From contig NZ_JALZ01000014.1 of assembly GCF_000521785.1 (NCBI RefSeq), positions 1 through 64,000 of the forward strand: DNA of 64,000 nucleotides. The letters run 5' to 3'. The stretch is from Roseivivax halodurans JCM 10272. GTDB taxonomy: Bacteria; Pseudomonadota; Alphaproteobacteria; Rhodobacterales; Rhodobacteraceae. The position numbers and the translations under genes are program-made. The notes beneath the pieces were generated by a model, which did not search any database, had not been told where the DNA came from, and saw only the letters and a list, made by a program, of their open reading frames with translations. Every line of letters starts with the position of its first letter. Position 1 is the stretch's first letter. This document shows, one piece after another, positions 43,284-52,784 of this stretch.

Positions 43284-44593
43284 CTAGACGTCGCGTGCGT
43301 CCGGTAGAGTTGGGCGATATTCGATCTTGGCTTCGGGAGCCGGCTCGGCATTCTGACTATCACTCGACCACTCGCGATAGTTCTCTAGCGTCAGATCGGA
43401 CAGTTCGAACCCGAAGAAATGCGAGGACGCAAACGCAAGTCCTGCTATGAAAGGCAGGCTGCAGACCGTCGTACCCAAAGCCTCCATCGCCTTGATCTTG
43501 AACCGACCATTGAGCGTCTTCGAACGTGCGATCCGCAAGTCTGATTCCAGCTTCGCCACATCAGCATTCAACGCTTCTATCGCGCGCGTCAGAGCGTCAA
43601 TCTTCATTTGCTTGGTCTGATCCGTCCTCACGATCCGGGCGACCGAACGAAAATGCTCCGGAAGAGCATGAAGGTGCTGTAATTCCTCCGGCAAATCGTT
43701 CGCCGGAGCCTCGCGCAGATAGGCGCGAATGGCCCGCTCAGTCTGATCGGCGGCGCCCTCGGCAGTGATTAGCGTCATCTTCGGGTTTTCAAGAAGCTTA
43801 CGGACATGGGTCGCCAAACGTTGCGCGTCTAGGTCGGGAACGCTTGCGGGGCGCTCATCCCGCATCTCGTCCTCAATCTCGCCGATCCGCTTCGCTACCT
43901 TCTGTGGAGCATCTTCGCCGGTCCAATCCTTGTCCTCGACTTCGGTTGCGATCCGCCGTTGAAATTCAAGCTCTAAAGGCTTGCCCTCGAAGGCTGCGCG
44001 GTACCAACGCGTCCAGAAATCGAAAGCACCACCTAATTTCTCAAGTTCGGCCTTCACAACGCCCGGCCCACCCATCCCGTCCGGGAGGCCCGACGATCTC
44101 CATAAAGGCGTGGAGAACATGTCTTCGGGTGGTTTTTCCGCGTCTTCCAAACATGTGGCGATCGCCTCCTTTTCCGTTGCGATCCAGCCTTGTTGTCTAG
44201 AGAGCCATCTCAGAGAGCTGAATGCAGTAGCCGCGAAGTCGCAGGTGACACCGGTCTTCTGAGCGATGCCAAGATGCAAAGATGCAAAGAGGGATCCGCG
44301 CCGTGGACTTCGGTCGAAGCGTCGCAGATCTTGGCGGCGTTCTCGGCATGATGCTCGAATGGTGTGCCGGGAACCGAGACGGCGGCTGCCACGTAGGCAT
44401 CCAAGGTCATGCGAAGCGTGTTCAGAGCGCGCGAAGGAGCGTGGCTCGTTCCATCTAAGGTATCGAGAGAATTGATGTACGTTACATAGTCCGGCCACAC
44501 ACGCAGAGCTGCGCGCACGGCGAATGCAACACAGGTCTCATCGGATTTCTGCCTGAGTATATCTCGAACGTCGCTGTCGATGTTCTCCGCCAC
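43284..44593 (-). pseudogene. Frameshifted low-GC membrane-protein gene
   Basis: Two open frames on the minus strand, one from GTG 44593 (start [19 protein letters not shown]) and one ending at 43284, join exactly if one copy of an 8-bp tandem repeat at 44271-44286 is removed. The restored product is about 435 residues: a soluble helical N-terminal half, a coiled coil (ALTRAIEALNADVAKLESDL) and one membrane helix (TVCSLPFIAGLAFASSHFF). No family recognised. Composition is well below the local GC level, which suggests transfer. It may be a dead gene, a phase-variable gene or a sequencing error. Confidence 0.75.
44271..44286. repeat. 8-bp tandem duplication causing the frameshift
   Basis: AAGATGCA is present twice in tandem (plus a partial AAGA), inside the disrupted gene. 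Loss of one unit restores a continuous frame through DPSLHLGIAQKTGVTCDFA on the minus strand. Confidence 0.9.
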
Positions 44594-44631
44594 GCGCACC
44601 CCACCTTGACCGTCTCCGCCCCCCGCGTCAT

Positions 44632-46443
44632 ATGCCGAGGATGACCTCACGCGCCCTTATCCGCAACTTCTCCATCGTCGCCCATATCGACCACGGGAAG
44701 TCCACCCTGGCCGACCGGCTGATCCAGCTCACCGGCACCGTCGCCGAGCGTGACATGCAGGACCAGCTCCTCGACCAGATGGATATCGAGCGCGAGCGCG
44801 GCATCACGATCAAGGCCAACACGGTCCGGATCGAGTACCCCGCCAAGGACGGCAACACCTACGTCCTCAACATCATCGACACGCCCGGCCACGTCGACTT
44901 CTCCTACGAGGTCGCGCGCTCGATGCAGGCCTGCGAGGGCTCGCTGCTCGTCGTCGACGCGACCCAGGGCGTCGAGGCGCAGACCCTTGCCAACGTCTAC
45001 ACCGCCATCGACGCCGACCACGAGATCGTCCCCGTCCTCAACAAGGTCGACCTGCCCGCCGCCGACCCCGAGCGCGTGCGCGCCCAGATCGAGGACGTCA
45101 TCGGCATCGACGCCTCCGAGGCCTGCCTCATCTCCGCCAAGACCGGCATCGGCATCCCCGATGTGCTCGAGGCCATCGTCACCAAGCTCCCGGCGCCGCT
45201 CGAGGGCGATGCCGAGAAGCCCCTCAAGGCGATGCTCGTCGATTCCAAGTACGACCAGTATCTCGGCGTCATCTGTATCGTCCGCATCATCGACGGCGTC
45301 CTGAGGAAGGGCGACCGCATCCGCATGATGAAGACCGGCGGCACCTACGACGTCGACGACGTCGGCGTCTACCGCCCCGCCATGACCGCCGTGAAGGAGC
45401 TCGGCCCCGGCGAGATCGGCTATCTCAACGCCTCGATCAAGCAGGTCCGCGACACCCGCGTCGGCGACACGATCACGCTCGAGAAACGCCCCTGCGAGAC
45501 GCCCCTCCCGGGCTTCAAACCCTCCGTCCCGGTGGTCTTCTGCGGCCTCTTCCCGGTCGACGCCAACGATTTCGAGGACATGCGCGGCGCCATCGAGAAG
45601 CTCGCGCTCAACGACGCCTCCTTCACCTACGAGATGGAGACCTCGGCCGCGCTCGGCTTCGGCTTCCGCTGCGGCTTTCTGGGCCTGCTGCACCTCGAGG
45701 TGATCCGCGACCGGCTCGAGCGCGAATACGGCATCGAGCTCATCACCACCGCGCCGTCGGTGATCTACCACCTCTACACCAAGGACGGCGAGCGGCGCGA
45801 CCTGCACAACCCCGCCGACATGCCCGACCCCTCCACCGTCGCCCATGTGGAGGAGCCGCGGATCAAGGCGACCATCCTCGTGCCCGACGAATATCTCGGC
45901 GACGTGCTCAAGCTCTGCCAGGAACGGCGCGGCATCCAGACCGACCTCACCTATGTGGGCGGCCGCGCCATGGCGGTCTACGATCTGCCGCTCAACGAGG
46001 TGGTCTTCGACTTCTACGACCGTCTGAAATCGGTCACCAAGGGCTATGCCAGCTTCGATTACGAGATGATCGGCTACCGCGAGGACAACCTCGTCAAGAT
46101 GCAGATCCTCGTGAACGACGAGCCTGTCGACGCGCTCGCCATGATGGTCCACCGCGACCGGGCCGAGCAGCGCGGCCGCGCCATGTGCGAGAAGCTCAAG
46201 GACCTGATCCCGCGCCACATGTTCAAGATTCCGATCCAGGCGGCGATCGGAGCCAAGGTCATCGCCCGCGAGACGCTGTCGGCGATGCGCAAGGACGTGA
46301 CCGCCAAGTGCTACGGCGGCGACGCGACGCGCAAGAAGAAGCTGCTCGAGAAGCAGAAGGCCGGCAAGAAGAAGATGCGCCAGTTCGGCAAGGTCGAGAT
46401 CCCGCAGGAGGCGTTTATTTCTGCGTTGAAGATGGATAGCTGA
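44632..46443 (+). CDS. lepA: Elongation factor 4
   Basis: 603 residues, full length. A translational GTPase that back-translocates stalled ribosomes. G1 motif [10 protein letters not shown]2/G3 region [16 protein letters not shown] and [14 protein letters not shown]4 [10 protein letters not shown], and the C-terminal [18 protein letters not shown] tail typical of LepA. The last dozen codons (after about 46410) abruptly use low-GC codons such as TTT, ATT, TCT and TTG. The stop overlaps the next, low-GC gene. Confidence 0.98.
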   Translation: MPRMTSRALIRNFSIVAHIDHGKSTLADRLIQLTGTVAERDMQDQLLDQMDIERERGITIKANTVRIEYPAKDGNTYVLNIIDTPGHVDFSYEVARSMQACEGSLLVVDATQGVEAQTLANVYTAIDADHEIVPVLNKVDLPAADPERVRAQIEDVIGIDASEACLISAKTGIGIPDVLEAIVTKLPAPLEGDAEKPLKAMLVDSKYDQYLGVICIVRIIDGVLRKGDRIRMMKTGGTYDVDDVGVYRPAMTAVKELGPGEIGYLNASIKQVRDTRVGDTITLEKRPCETPLPGFKPSVPVVFCGLFPVDANDFEDMRGAIEKLALNDASFTYEMETSAALGFGFRCGFLGLLHLEVIRDRLEREYGIELITTAPSVIYHLYTKDGERRDLHNPADMPDPSTVAHVEEPRIKATILVPDEYLGDVLKLCQERRGIQTDLTYVGGRAMAVYDLPLNEVVFDFYDRLKSVTKGYASFDYEMIGYREDNLVKMQILVNDEPVDALAMMVHRDRAEQRGRAMCEKLKDLIPRHMFKIPIQAAIGAKVIARETLSAMRKDVTAKCYGGDATRKKKLLEKQKAGKKKMRQFGKVEIPQEAFISALKMDS

Positions 46444-47495
46444 TGACGCTAGTGGGGTCCATTTCGCGAGTTAATAGCGGATGGGTTGCACTCACAGACG
46501 TCTTAGTGACACCGGAAACATATCAAGAGAAACCGTCAGGGTTCCTGCCTCTTCAAACCGGATTCAGCTTTGGAAACGTTACCAGAGGAAGCAGACTTGG
46601 CTCGAAATCTGCGATATCTGGCAACAACCTGTTTCTTTGGGCGGATAGCAGAATTTTCGCTGGCCGCGCTATCCGCAAACTATGTGAAAAACCTATTAAG
46701 TCCCAAGAAGAGTTCCTCGAAGCGCTCGAAGTCCTTGACGACACTGAAAGAGATGAGGTCGCACTTCATTGGTACTATCGTGAAGATGAAATAATCAGAG
46801 GCGGCTTCTTTGATAGAAAGAACGATGAAACTTTTCGGAGTTTCGCGGACTGGGATTTTCTATCTTCCGGAACCGGAGCCGAAGATTTCATCAACCTCGA
46901 GCCTCCTTACCTCAAGGGTGAAGGGGGAGACAAAGATCTTCGCTCAGCAAGTGTTTCTGGCGTTCTCGCGCACATATTGGTGAACCTATTCCACAGAGAA
47001 TTCTACGTGCCCGTTCATCAATTTCAAGGATACGGTGGCTTTTATGAGATTTTTCTACCGTATGAACGAGATGGATTCCGCCGCGCGATCTACTCAGTTA
47101 CCGAGTATTCAACTCGCGACCACCTCGGCGGAATAGACACCGGCCTATTTGATATCACAAGATTTTTGAAGTATATACCGGTAGGAAACGGAGCAGTGGT
47201 ATTTGTCGGCGTGGGACGCCCGAAAGAATACGGCGATTTTTCTCCACTATTCGACCAGACTTGGATTTTGCCAATATCGGTCAGAGATGAGGAAGTAGCC
47301 AAATTAGACATCCACTCTGCACTTTGCCTTGAAGAGGACTTTTCCCTAAACTATTCGGTACTGGGTGCCACTGATTACTTCTTCGGAAATGATCCGGGGA
47401 TCAGGTTTTCCATAGAAGGCAGCGGTATCAAAGCGGAGAAAGATCTCGACGGCTTTCACAAAATGCTAGAGCGACAGAAAAGTTGGATGTCATGA
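46443..47495 (+). CDS. Low-GC hypothetical protein fused in register to the lepA stop
   Basis: 350 residues. The ATG shares a base with the lepA stop (TGATG). GC is about 45-48 %, far below lepA, so it is likely acquired. No signal peptide or membrane segment. The start [19 protein letters not shown], then NLFLWADSRIFAGRAIRKL and WDFLSSGTGAEDF, loosely recalls Ntn-hydrolase (proteasome-like) proteins with an N-terminal Thr after Met removal; this is a weak impression only. No family is firmly recognised. Confidence 0.6.
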   Translation: MTLVGSISRVNSGWVALTDVLVTPETYQEKPSGFLPLQTGFSFGNVTRGSRLGSKSAISGNNLFLWADSRIFAGRAIRKLCEKPIKSQEEFLEALEVLDDTERDEVALHWYYREDEIIRGGFFDRKNDETFRSFADWDFLSSGTGAEDFINLEPPYLKGEGGDKDLRSASVSGVLAHILVNLFHREFYVPVHQFQGYGGFYEIFLPYERDGFRRAIYSVTEYSTRDHLGGIDTGLFDITRFLKYIPVGNGAVVFVGVGRPKEYGDFSPLFDQTWILPISVRDEEVAKLDIHSALCLEEDFSLNYSVLGATDYFFGNDPGIRFSIEGSGIKAEKDLDGFHKMLERQKSWMS

Positions 47496-47804
47496 AATCC
47501 GGTTAAAAAATAGGACAACTACTTTCATCCCTACATTTGAACGACGCTTAAGCATCGAACTTCTGAGTATCTTAGGATGATCACATCGCTTTCCTGCATA
47601 TATATCGCCCACCTTACCTTCGTTGACTATCTCACGTCTTTAAAACGACACGCAGCGGCACATCTGGACATTTAACGCACAATACAGCGTCTGCATAATT
47701 CTCCACCAAATCTCTAACGCCAACTACTTTTGGAGCTTGCATCCAAAGGAACCCCCTTGCCCTCTCCCCTGTTTTCCCGCGACACAGTAAAGAAAGAGCA
47801 CCCC
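47496..47804. other. AT-rich gene-free interval
   Basis: 309 nt of low-GC sequence between the acquired gene and the DUF3140 gene. No gene, strong hairpin or repeat seen. GC rises again at about 47800, probably marking the right edge of the acquired segment. Confidence 0.5.
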
Positions 47805-48134
47805 ATGGCCAAATCGCGTGACGAGATCTGGGACGAGTGGCAGGACCTCGTGAACATGAATCCCAAGGAGCTGGAGGACTGGCTCGGGACGGAAGAGTCA
47901 AAGGAAGTCGGCGACAGCGAGGACGGCGAATCCACCGGCCATGCCTCGGAGCGGAAGATCGTGGAGATCCAGCGCACGAACAAGGACGACCTCTCGGACG
48001 GCCAGTGGGAGCACATGGGCAAGGTCGTCGCCTACATCAAGCGCCACAAAGCCCAGGGCGGCCCGGACGAGGACGCCGAGCAGTCCGACTGGCGCTATTC
48101 GTTGATGAACTGGGGCCACGATCCCCTGAAGTGA
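47805..48134 (+). CDS. DUF3140 protein
   Basis: 109 residues, acidic and soluble. The DUF3140 pattern is clear: DEIWDEWQDLVNMNPKELED, then RTNKDDLSDGQWEHMGKVVA and DWRYSLMNWGHDPLK. Function unknown; DUF3140 proteins are DNA-binding-like small proteins widespread in bacteria. The start MAKSRDE was chosen over an upstream in-frame ATG at 47730 that lies in the AT-rich spacer. A strong bidirectional hairpin follows. Confidence 0.88.
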   Translation: MAKSRDEIWDEWQDLVNMNPKELEDWLGTEESKEVGDSEDGESTGHASERKIVEIQRTNKDDLSDGQWEHMGKVVAYIKRHKAQGGPDEDAEQSDWRYSLMNWGHDPLK

Positions 48135-48163
48135 CAGCGGACCCCCGGGAGGGTCCGCCTGTC
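48133..48163. terminator. Bidirectional terminator between DUF3140 and entericidin genes
   Basis: GACAG-CGGACCC pairs with GGGTCCG-C-CTGTC, a 12-bp stem with one bulged base and a 6-nt loop, between convergent stop codons 33 nt apart. Confidence 0.7.
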
Positions 48164-48167
48164 CGGA

Positions 48168-48314
48168 TCAGTCGTCCTCGAGCTCGCGCTCGGTTTCCTG
48201 AGCCTGGTTGGAGATGGCGTTGCCGGCGGACGAGATGTCCTGGCCCGCGCCGCCGATCGTCTCGCACGCGGCGAGACCGAGAAGGCCGAAAAGGGCGAGA
48301 AGTCGTAGTGTCAT
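48168..48314 (-). CDS. Entericidin A/B-family lipoprotein
   Basis: 48 residues. Lipoprotein signal MTLRLLALFGLLGLAAC with Cys17, then TIGGAGQDISSAGNAIS, the entericidin core of small Gly/Ala/Ser residues, and an acidic tail. A small outer-membrane-associated lipoprotein; in E. coli EcnA/EcnB form an antidote/toxin pair. Only one member is present here. Confidence 0.9.
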   Translation of the reverse strand: MTLRLLALFGLLGLAACETIGGAGQDISSAGNAISNQAQETERELEDD

Positions 48315-48424
48315 GTGCTTCGCTCCGAAAGCTGAGGCAGGGAACCTCCGACAGGCCAACGCCGGCGCAGACCCGCGCGTTCCCCCCTCCCCCCACCCGT
48401 ACGGGCGGACGGGGACACCCCGCC

Positions 48425-48613
48425 TCAGCGCTTCTTCCCGGGCGCCTTCGCCCAGGGCATCATCATGCCCATCCACGCGTCCATCCAGGCCTTCTGCCAC
48501 TCCTGCATCATCTGCGTCTGGGTCTTGCTCATCTCTGACATCATCTGACCGCGGGCGGCTCCGGTCGTGCTGTTCGCGGCCGAGAGCCACGCGCTCATCC
48601 AGGGGTTCTTCAT
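48425..48613 (-). CDS. Small Trp/Met-rich protein, phasin-like
   Basis: 62 residues with AAGGAG at good spacing. Amphipathic and rich in Trp and Met (KNPWMSAWLSAANS, then QEWQKAWMDAWMGMMMPW). The pattern recalls short phasin or PHA-granule-associated peptides of Rhodobacterales, but this is a compositional resemblance. Same strand as the antitoxin and entericidin genes. Confidence 0.6.
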   Translation of the reverse strand: MKNPWMSAWLSAANSTTGAARGQMMSEMSKTQTQMMQEWQKAWMDAWMGMMMPWAKAPGKKR

Positions 48614-48712
48614 CGCATCGCTCCTTCGCGCGGAATGCGCGACCTCGCTCAACCTGCCGCACGTGCCGCGGTTCCGCCGCGCGTGGTCTTGAGGCGCCTC
48701 CCGCCCCGCGCC

Positions 48713-48970
48713 TCAATCCTCGTGCCCCGTCCCGCGCCGCAAGGCCTGCCACGTCCGGAGCGCCGCGTCCTGCTGCTCGCGCAGGCGCCGCATCGACACC
48801 GCCGCGACCTCCTCCATGAGCTGGGCGTCCTGCACCGGGACGAGCGCCGCCACCGTCTCTCCGTGGCGCACGACGAAGACGTGGCCGCCGTCGTACTCGG
48901 CAAAGCGCACCCACTCGGCAAGCCGGGTGCGGAACTCGGTCATGGTCACGTCGCGCATCTTGGGTCGCAT
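48713..48970 (-). CDS. Orphan Phd/YefM-family antitoxin
   Basis: 85 residues from ATG 48970, with GGGAGG 6 nt upstream. MRDVTMTEFRTRLAEWVRFA, then GGHVFVVRHGETVAALVPVQ is the Phd/YefM DNA-binding fold, followed by a helical toxin-binding tail. No PIN, Doc or RelE-type toxin is downstream or upstream on this strand. It may be a solitary regulator or a relic. Confidence 0.8.
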   Translation of the reverse strand: MRPKMRDVTMTEFRTRLAEWVRFAEYDGGHVFVVRHGETVAALVPVQDAQLMEEVAAVSMRRLREQQDAALRTWQALRRGTGHED

Positions 48971-49136
48971 CGGGCGCCTCCCTCGATGCACCCTCCCACG
49001 GCAGGCGTTGACGCCGCCCGAAGCCCCCGCGCGTTGCGTCCCCCGCCGCCCTTACCCGGGCTGCGCGCAAATGGCCGGTTCGAGCCCCGAAACCCGCGCA
49101 AATTCCGTACGAAACGGCGCGAATTTCTCGTCTTTG

Positions 49137-49583
49137 TTACGAAACTAGCGCGTCGAGCAGCCTCTCGGCCGCCTCCTCCACCAGCGCAAGCGCCCCGTCG
49201 AAGTCCCGCGTATGATAGGGATCAGGCACGTCCCCGCCGTTCAGGTGCTGCGTGAACATCCCCAGTTCAGCCCGCGCCCCCTCGGGTTGCAGCGCCCGCA
49301 GATCGCGCAGATTCTGCCCGTCCATCGCAAGGATCATGTCGAAGTCATTGAAATCGCTGACGGATACCTGCCGCGCCCGAAGCTGCGAGAGATCGTATCC
49401 CCGCGCCCTCCCGGCGGCCTGCATCGGCCCGTAAGGCGGCTCGCCCACATGCCAGTCGCCCGTCCCGGCGCTGTCGAGCTCGAGCTCCAGCCCCCGCTCC
49501 GCCGCCATGCGCATCACCACCGCCTCCGCCGACGGCGACCGGCAGATATTGCCCAGACACACGAAGAGAATACGTTTCACCAT
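49137..49583 (-). CDS. Low-molecular-weight protein tyrosine phosphatase
   Basis: 148 residues. The P-loop is CLGNICRSPSAEAVV (CX5R) right after the first strand KRILFV, and the general acid Asp is in VPDPYHTRDFDGAL. Single-domain cytoplasmic LMW-PTP; no partner tyrosine kinase or capsule genes are visible. Divergent from the sirtuin gene, with starts 39 nt apart. Confidence 0.95.
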   Translation of the reverse strand: MVKRILFVCLGNICRSPSAEAVVMRMAAERGLELELDSAGTGDWHVGEPPYGPMQAAGRARGYDLSQLRARQVSVSDFNDFDMILAMDGQNLRDLRALQPEGARAELGMFTQHLNGGDVPDPYHTRDFDGALALVEEAAERLLDALVS

Positions 49584-49622
49584 GCCAGACACATAGCCGA
49601 AAAACGCAAGCGGGGCAAAGAC

Positions 49623-50312
49623 ATGGACGGCAAGATCGTCATCCTCACCGGCGCCGGGATCTCGGCCGAGAGCGGCCTCGGCACCTTCCGCGACGAAGAC
49701 GGCCTCTGGACGAAGGTCCCGATCGAGGAGGTCGCCACCCCCGAAGCCTTCGCTCGCAACCCCGCGAAAGTGCACGACTTCTACAACATGCGCCGCGTCC
49801 GGGCCGCCGAGGCGCAGCCCAATGCCGCCCATCACGCCCTCACCCGCCTGCAGACCGAAAGGCCCGAGACGGTGATCGTCACCCAGAACGTCGACGCCCT
49901 CCACGAACGCGCCGGCGCCCGCGTCATCCACATGCACGGAGAGCTCTGCCGCGCGCTCTGCGCCGCCTGCGACCACCGCTGGGACGCTCCGCCCGAGATG
50001 TCACCCGGAGCGGCCTGCCCCGCCTGCGGCGCGCCGAAAGCGCGCCCCGACATCGTGTGGTTCGGCGAGATGCCCTACCACATGGAGGAGATCGCCGGGC
50101 ATCTTCGCGCGGCCGATCTCTTCGTCGCGATCGGCACGTCCGGCGCGGTCTACCCCGCCGCGGGCTTCGTCGAGGAGGCCCGCATGGCCGGGGCCGAGAC
50201 GCTCGAGCTGAACCTCAATCGCTCCGACGTGAGCGCCGCCTTCGACGCCCACGCCCTCGGTCCGGCCAGCGAGATCGTCCCGGCCTGGGTCGACGAGATG
50301 CTCGCCCGCTGA
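49623..50312 (+). CDS. cobB: NAD-dependent protein deacylase (sirtuin)
   Basis: 229 residues. NAD-binding GAGISAESGLGTFR (10-23), TQNVDALHERAG, catalytic His in VIHMHGELC, and a four-Cys zinc site (CRALCAAC and CPACGAPKARP). Removes acyl groups from lysines using NAD; the Ala-containing loop AVYPAAGFV and class III features fit CobB-type desuccinylase or deacetylase. Its stop codon directly abuts the stop of the convergent copper-chaperone gene. Confidence 0.95.
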   Translation: MDGKIVILTGAGISAESGLGTFRDEDGLWTKVPIEEVATPEAFARNPAKVHDFYNMRRVRAAEAQPNAAHHALTRLQTERPETVIVTQNVDALHERAGARVIHMHGELCRALCAACDHRWDAPPEMSPGAACPACGAPKARPDIVWFGEMPYHMEEIAGHLRAADLFVAIGTSGAVYPAAGFVEEARMAGAETLELNLNRSDVSAAFDAHALGPASEIVPAWVDEMLAR

Positions 50313-50762
50313 TCAGTGCCCGTGCGGCATCCGGTCGTTGTCGACGGGGATCTCGACCTGCACGTCCCCGGCCTTCTCGAAGGTCAGGGTCACCGGGATC
50401 GTGTCGCCGTTCTCCCACGTCTCGCGCAGCCCCATGAACATCACGTGGTCGCCGCCCCGCCCGAGGACATGAGTTCCCCCTGCCGGTACCGCAAACCCCT
50501 CCTCGACTTCGGACATGATCATCATGCCGTTCGCATCCTCGGCATGGGTGTGCAGCTCGACCTGATCGGCGGCGTCCGAAGACACGCCGACGATCCGGTC
50601 GTCCTCATCCCCGTCGTTTTCGAGGACCATGAAGGCCGCTCCGCTCTTGGCAACGGGTGAGGCCGCGCGGGCATAGGCGTCCGTGACCGTGATGTCGGCG
50701 AGCGCAGGGGTCGCGAGCACGAGAAGGCCCGCCGTAAGAAGGATCGATTTCATCTGTTCCAT
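50313..50762 (-). CDS. Periplasmic copper chaperone PCu(A)C
   Basis: 149 residues; a second ATG at 50753 is possible. Sec signal peptide (MKSILLTAGLLVLATPALA), then the DUF461/PCuAC cupredoxin-like domain with the copper motif: HTHAED, MMIM, then HVLGRGGDHVMFMGL. Delivers copper to cytochrome oxidase assembly. The small secreted protein encoded just upstream is probably in the same operon. Confidence 0.93.
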   Translation of the reverse strand: MEQMKSILLTAGLLVLATPALADITVTDAYARAASPVAKSGAAFMVLENDGDEDDRIVGVSSDAADQVELHTHAEDANGMMIMSEVEEGFAVPAGGTHVLGRGGDHVMFMGLRETWENGDTIPVTLTFEKAGDVQVEIPVDNDRMPHGH

Positions 50763-50789
50763 TTCCGTCTGATGTAAGCTGGATGGGTT

Positions 50790-51134
50790 TCAGACGGATG
50801 AAGGCGGCGCCCGCGCCCGCGCGTCAGGCGCAACCCGGCCTTCCGAGAGCGGCGCGGAGCCCAGAAAGACGGCGCCGGTCAGTACGAGGTCCGGTCCGGC
50901 GACGTCCTGCGGCAGACCTCGGTCGACCAGTATCGCGGCCGCCCCGTCGGGGCAAAGCTGGCTCTGCCTCACCGGGGTGCCGTCCGCGCCGAGCGTGACC
51001 GTCACGACCGACAGACCGTGGCAGATGACCACCTCACCCGCCGGTCGCGGCAAGCCGCGGGCGACGGCAAACTCCACGCTCGCAAGAGCGAGGAGAAGCG
51101 AGAGGAGGCATATGGAAGCGGAGCGTGCCGTCAT
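50790..51134 (-). CDS. Small secreted protein upstream of PCu(A)C
   Basis: 114 residues from ATG 51134 with a Sec signal (MTARSASICLLSLLLALASVEFAVA). The mature part has VVICHGLSVVTVTLGADG and one more Cys (SQLCPDG), a two-cysteine pattern that could bind copper or form a disulfide. It resembles the DUF2946-like proteins found beside copper chaperones, but the match is loose. 27 nt upstream of the chaperone gene. Confidence 0.65.
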   Translation of the reverse strand: MTARSASICLLSLLLALASVEFAVARGLPRPAGEVVICHGLSVVTVTLGADGTPVRQSQLCPDGAAAILVDRGLPQDVAGPDLVLTGAVFLGSAPLSEGRVAPDARARAPPSSV

Positions 51135-51192
51135 GCTCCGCTCAATGCCAGCAAGAGCGCCATGCGGCAATGCGACAAGTCGGTCCCGGAAA

Positions 51193-51229
51193 CGCAAAAC
51201 GCTCCCGGAACCGCATCGGTCCGGGAGCG
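51193..51229 (-). terminator. Rho-independent terminator of rpmB
   Basis: CGCTCCCGGAACC/GGTCCGGGAGCG (51200-51229, one bulge, 5-nt loop) followed on the minus strand by GTTTTGCGTTT. It lies 27 nt after the rpmB stop. Confidence 0.87.
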
Positions 51230-51255
51230 CCTGACATCGTCGCAACGATGGAAGA

Positions 51256-51555
51256 TCAGGCTTCGGCGGTCGCCGCGGCCTGTGCCTTCGCGATCTCGTT
51301 CTTCACCTTCAGCGCCTTTGCCGACAGCTCGACATCCTTCGCCTTGGCAAGGAACTTGTCGAGCCCGCCACGGTGGTCGACCGAGCGCAGCGCCGAGGCG
51401 GAGATGCGCAGCTTGACGCCGCGGCCGAGCGTTTCGGACTGCAGCGTCACGTCGTTCAGGTTCGGCAGGAAGCGGCGCTTCGTCTTGTTGTTGGCGTGGC
51501 TGACGTTGTTGCCAACCATCGGCCCTTTTCCGGTCAGTTCGCAGACACGCGACAT
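51256..51555 (-). CDS. rpmB: 50S ribosomal protein L28
   Basis: 99 residues. [20 protein letters not shown], then [12 protein letters not shown] and [19 protein letters not shown] are the L28 core. It lacks the full zinc-ribbon Cys set, having Cys5 only. The alphaproteobacterial C-terminal Ala/Lys extension is present. AGGAT lies just before the ATG. Confidence 0.98.
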   Translation of the reverse strand: MSRVCELTGKGPMVGNNVSHANNKTKRRFLPNLNDVTLQSETLGRGVKLRISASALRSVDHRGGLDKFLAKAKDVELSAKALKVKNEIAKAQAAATAEA

Positions 51556-51705
51556 GGGATCATCCTCGTCTTCTCTCGCGCGGGGAGGCGATGGGATCCC
51601 CGCCAATATGAAAGGGCGCGTGCGATCTCTAGCCCGCGCCCGGAATCTGGTCGCGCTTCACTAAGGCCGCAGCATGCGCGCGTCAACCCCCGGTGCGCGC
51701 CTCGA

Positions 51706-52716
51706 TCACACCTGATCGGCCAGCTCCGCGTCCGGCATCTGGAGGAACTCGCGCAGGAGCGTCTCGGCCGCAACGGCCGCGGTCACCTCGCCGCGCTCGA
51801 CCTCCTCGGCCATGCGCGCCATCGCCCCCTTCACCGGCTCACGCTTCAGCCGCGCGAGCAGGCCCTCGCGCACCTCGGCTTCGAACCAGTAGCGCGCCTG
51901 CTCGGCCCGCCGCGTCTCCCAATGCCCATGATCCTTCCGCCAGGAGGCGAGCGCCGTCATCTCGCCCCAGACGCCCTCGAGCCCGGCCTCCTCGACCGCC
52001 GAGACGGTCATCGCCTTGGGAAACCCCTCGGGATCCTGCGGGCGCTTGCGCAAGAGCCGCAGCGCCCCGGCGTAATCGCTACAGGTGCGCGTCGCGGTCG
52101 ATTTGAGCTCGCCGTCCGCCTTGTTGACGACGAGAAGGTCCGCCATCTCCATGATCCCGCGCTTCACCCCCTGCAGCTCGTCCCCGCCCGCGGGCGCGAG
52201 CAGGAGGCAGAAGAGATCGGTCATCTCGGCGACCACGGTCTCGGATTGCCCGACGCCCACCGTCTCGACGAGCACGGCATCGAAACCCGCCGCCTCGAGA
52301 AGCGCGATCGCCTCGCGCGTCCGGCGCGCGACGCCCCCCAGATGCGATTGTGCGGGCGACGGTCGGATGAAGGCGTTCGGATCGCGCGACAGCCGCTCCA
52401 TCCGGGTCTTGTCGCCGAGGATCGACCCGCCCGACCGCGCCGAGGAGGGATCGACCGCGAGAACGCCCACGCGCTTGCCCTGCCTCGTCAACATGGTGCC
52501 GAACGCCTCGATGAAGGTGGACTTGCCGACGCCCGGCGTGCCCGACAGCCCGACCCGAAGCGCCTCGCGTCCGTGATCCTCGGCGTTCAGCCGCTCCATC
52601 AGCCGCGTCGCCGCCTGCCGGTGATCCGCGCGCCCGCTTTCGATCAGCGTGATCGCCCGCGCCAGCGCCCTCCTGTTGCCCTCCAGAACGCCGCGCGCAA
52701 GGTCCTCGATCTCCAT
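51706..52716 (-). CDS. meaB: Methylmalonyl-CoA mutase-associated GTPase MeaB
   Basis: 336 residues from ATG 52716, with CAGGAG upstream. G3E GTPase: Walker [16 protein letters not shown], switch region [29 protein letters not shown], and the NKAD base-recognition motif. A C-terminal dimerisation helix region follows. It protects and reloads the B12-dependent mutase. No mutase gene is in the window. A stem-loop repeat lies upstream. Confidence 0.96.
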   Translation of the reverse strand: MEIEDLARGVLEGNRRALARAITLIESGRADHRQAATRLMERLNAEDHGREALRVGLSGTPGVGKSTFIEAFGTMLTRQGKRVGVLAVDPSSARSGGSILGDKTRMERLSRDPNAFIRPSPAQSHLGGVARRTREAIALLEAAGFDAVLVETVGVGQSETVVAEMTDLFCLLLAPAGGDELQGVKRGIMEMADLLVVNKADGELKSTATRTCSDYAGALRLLRKRPQDPEGFPKAMTVSAVEEAGLEGVWGEMTALASWRKDHGHWETRRAEQARYWFEAEVREGLLARLKREPVKGAMARMAEEVERGEVTAAVAAETLLREFLQMPDAELADQV

Positions 52717-52784
52717 GAAAGCTCCTGTCTGCCCGGGTTCCCGATCCTGCATCGGCCCGGCCCCATGTCCACACCGCATGCCGC

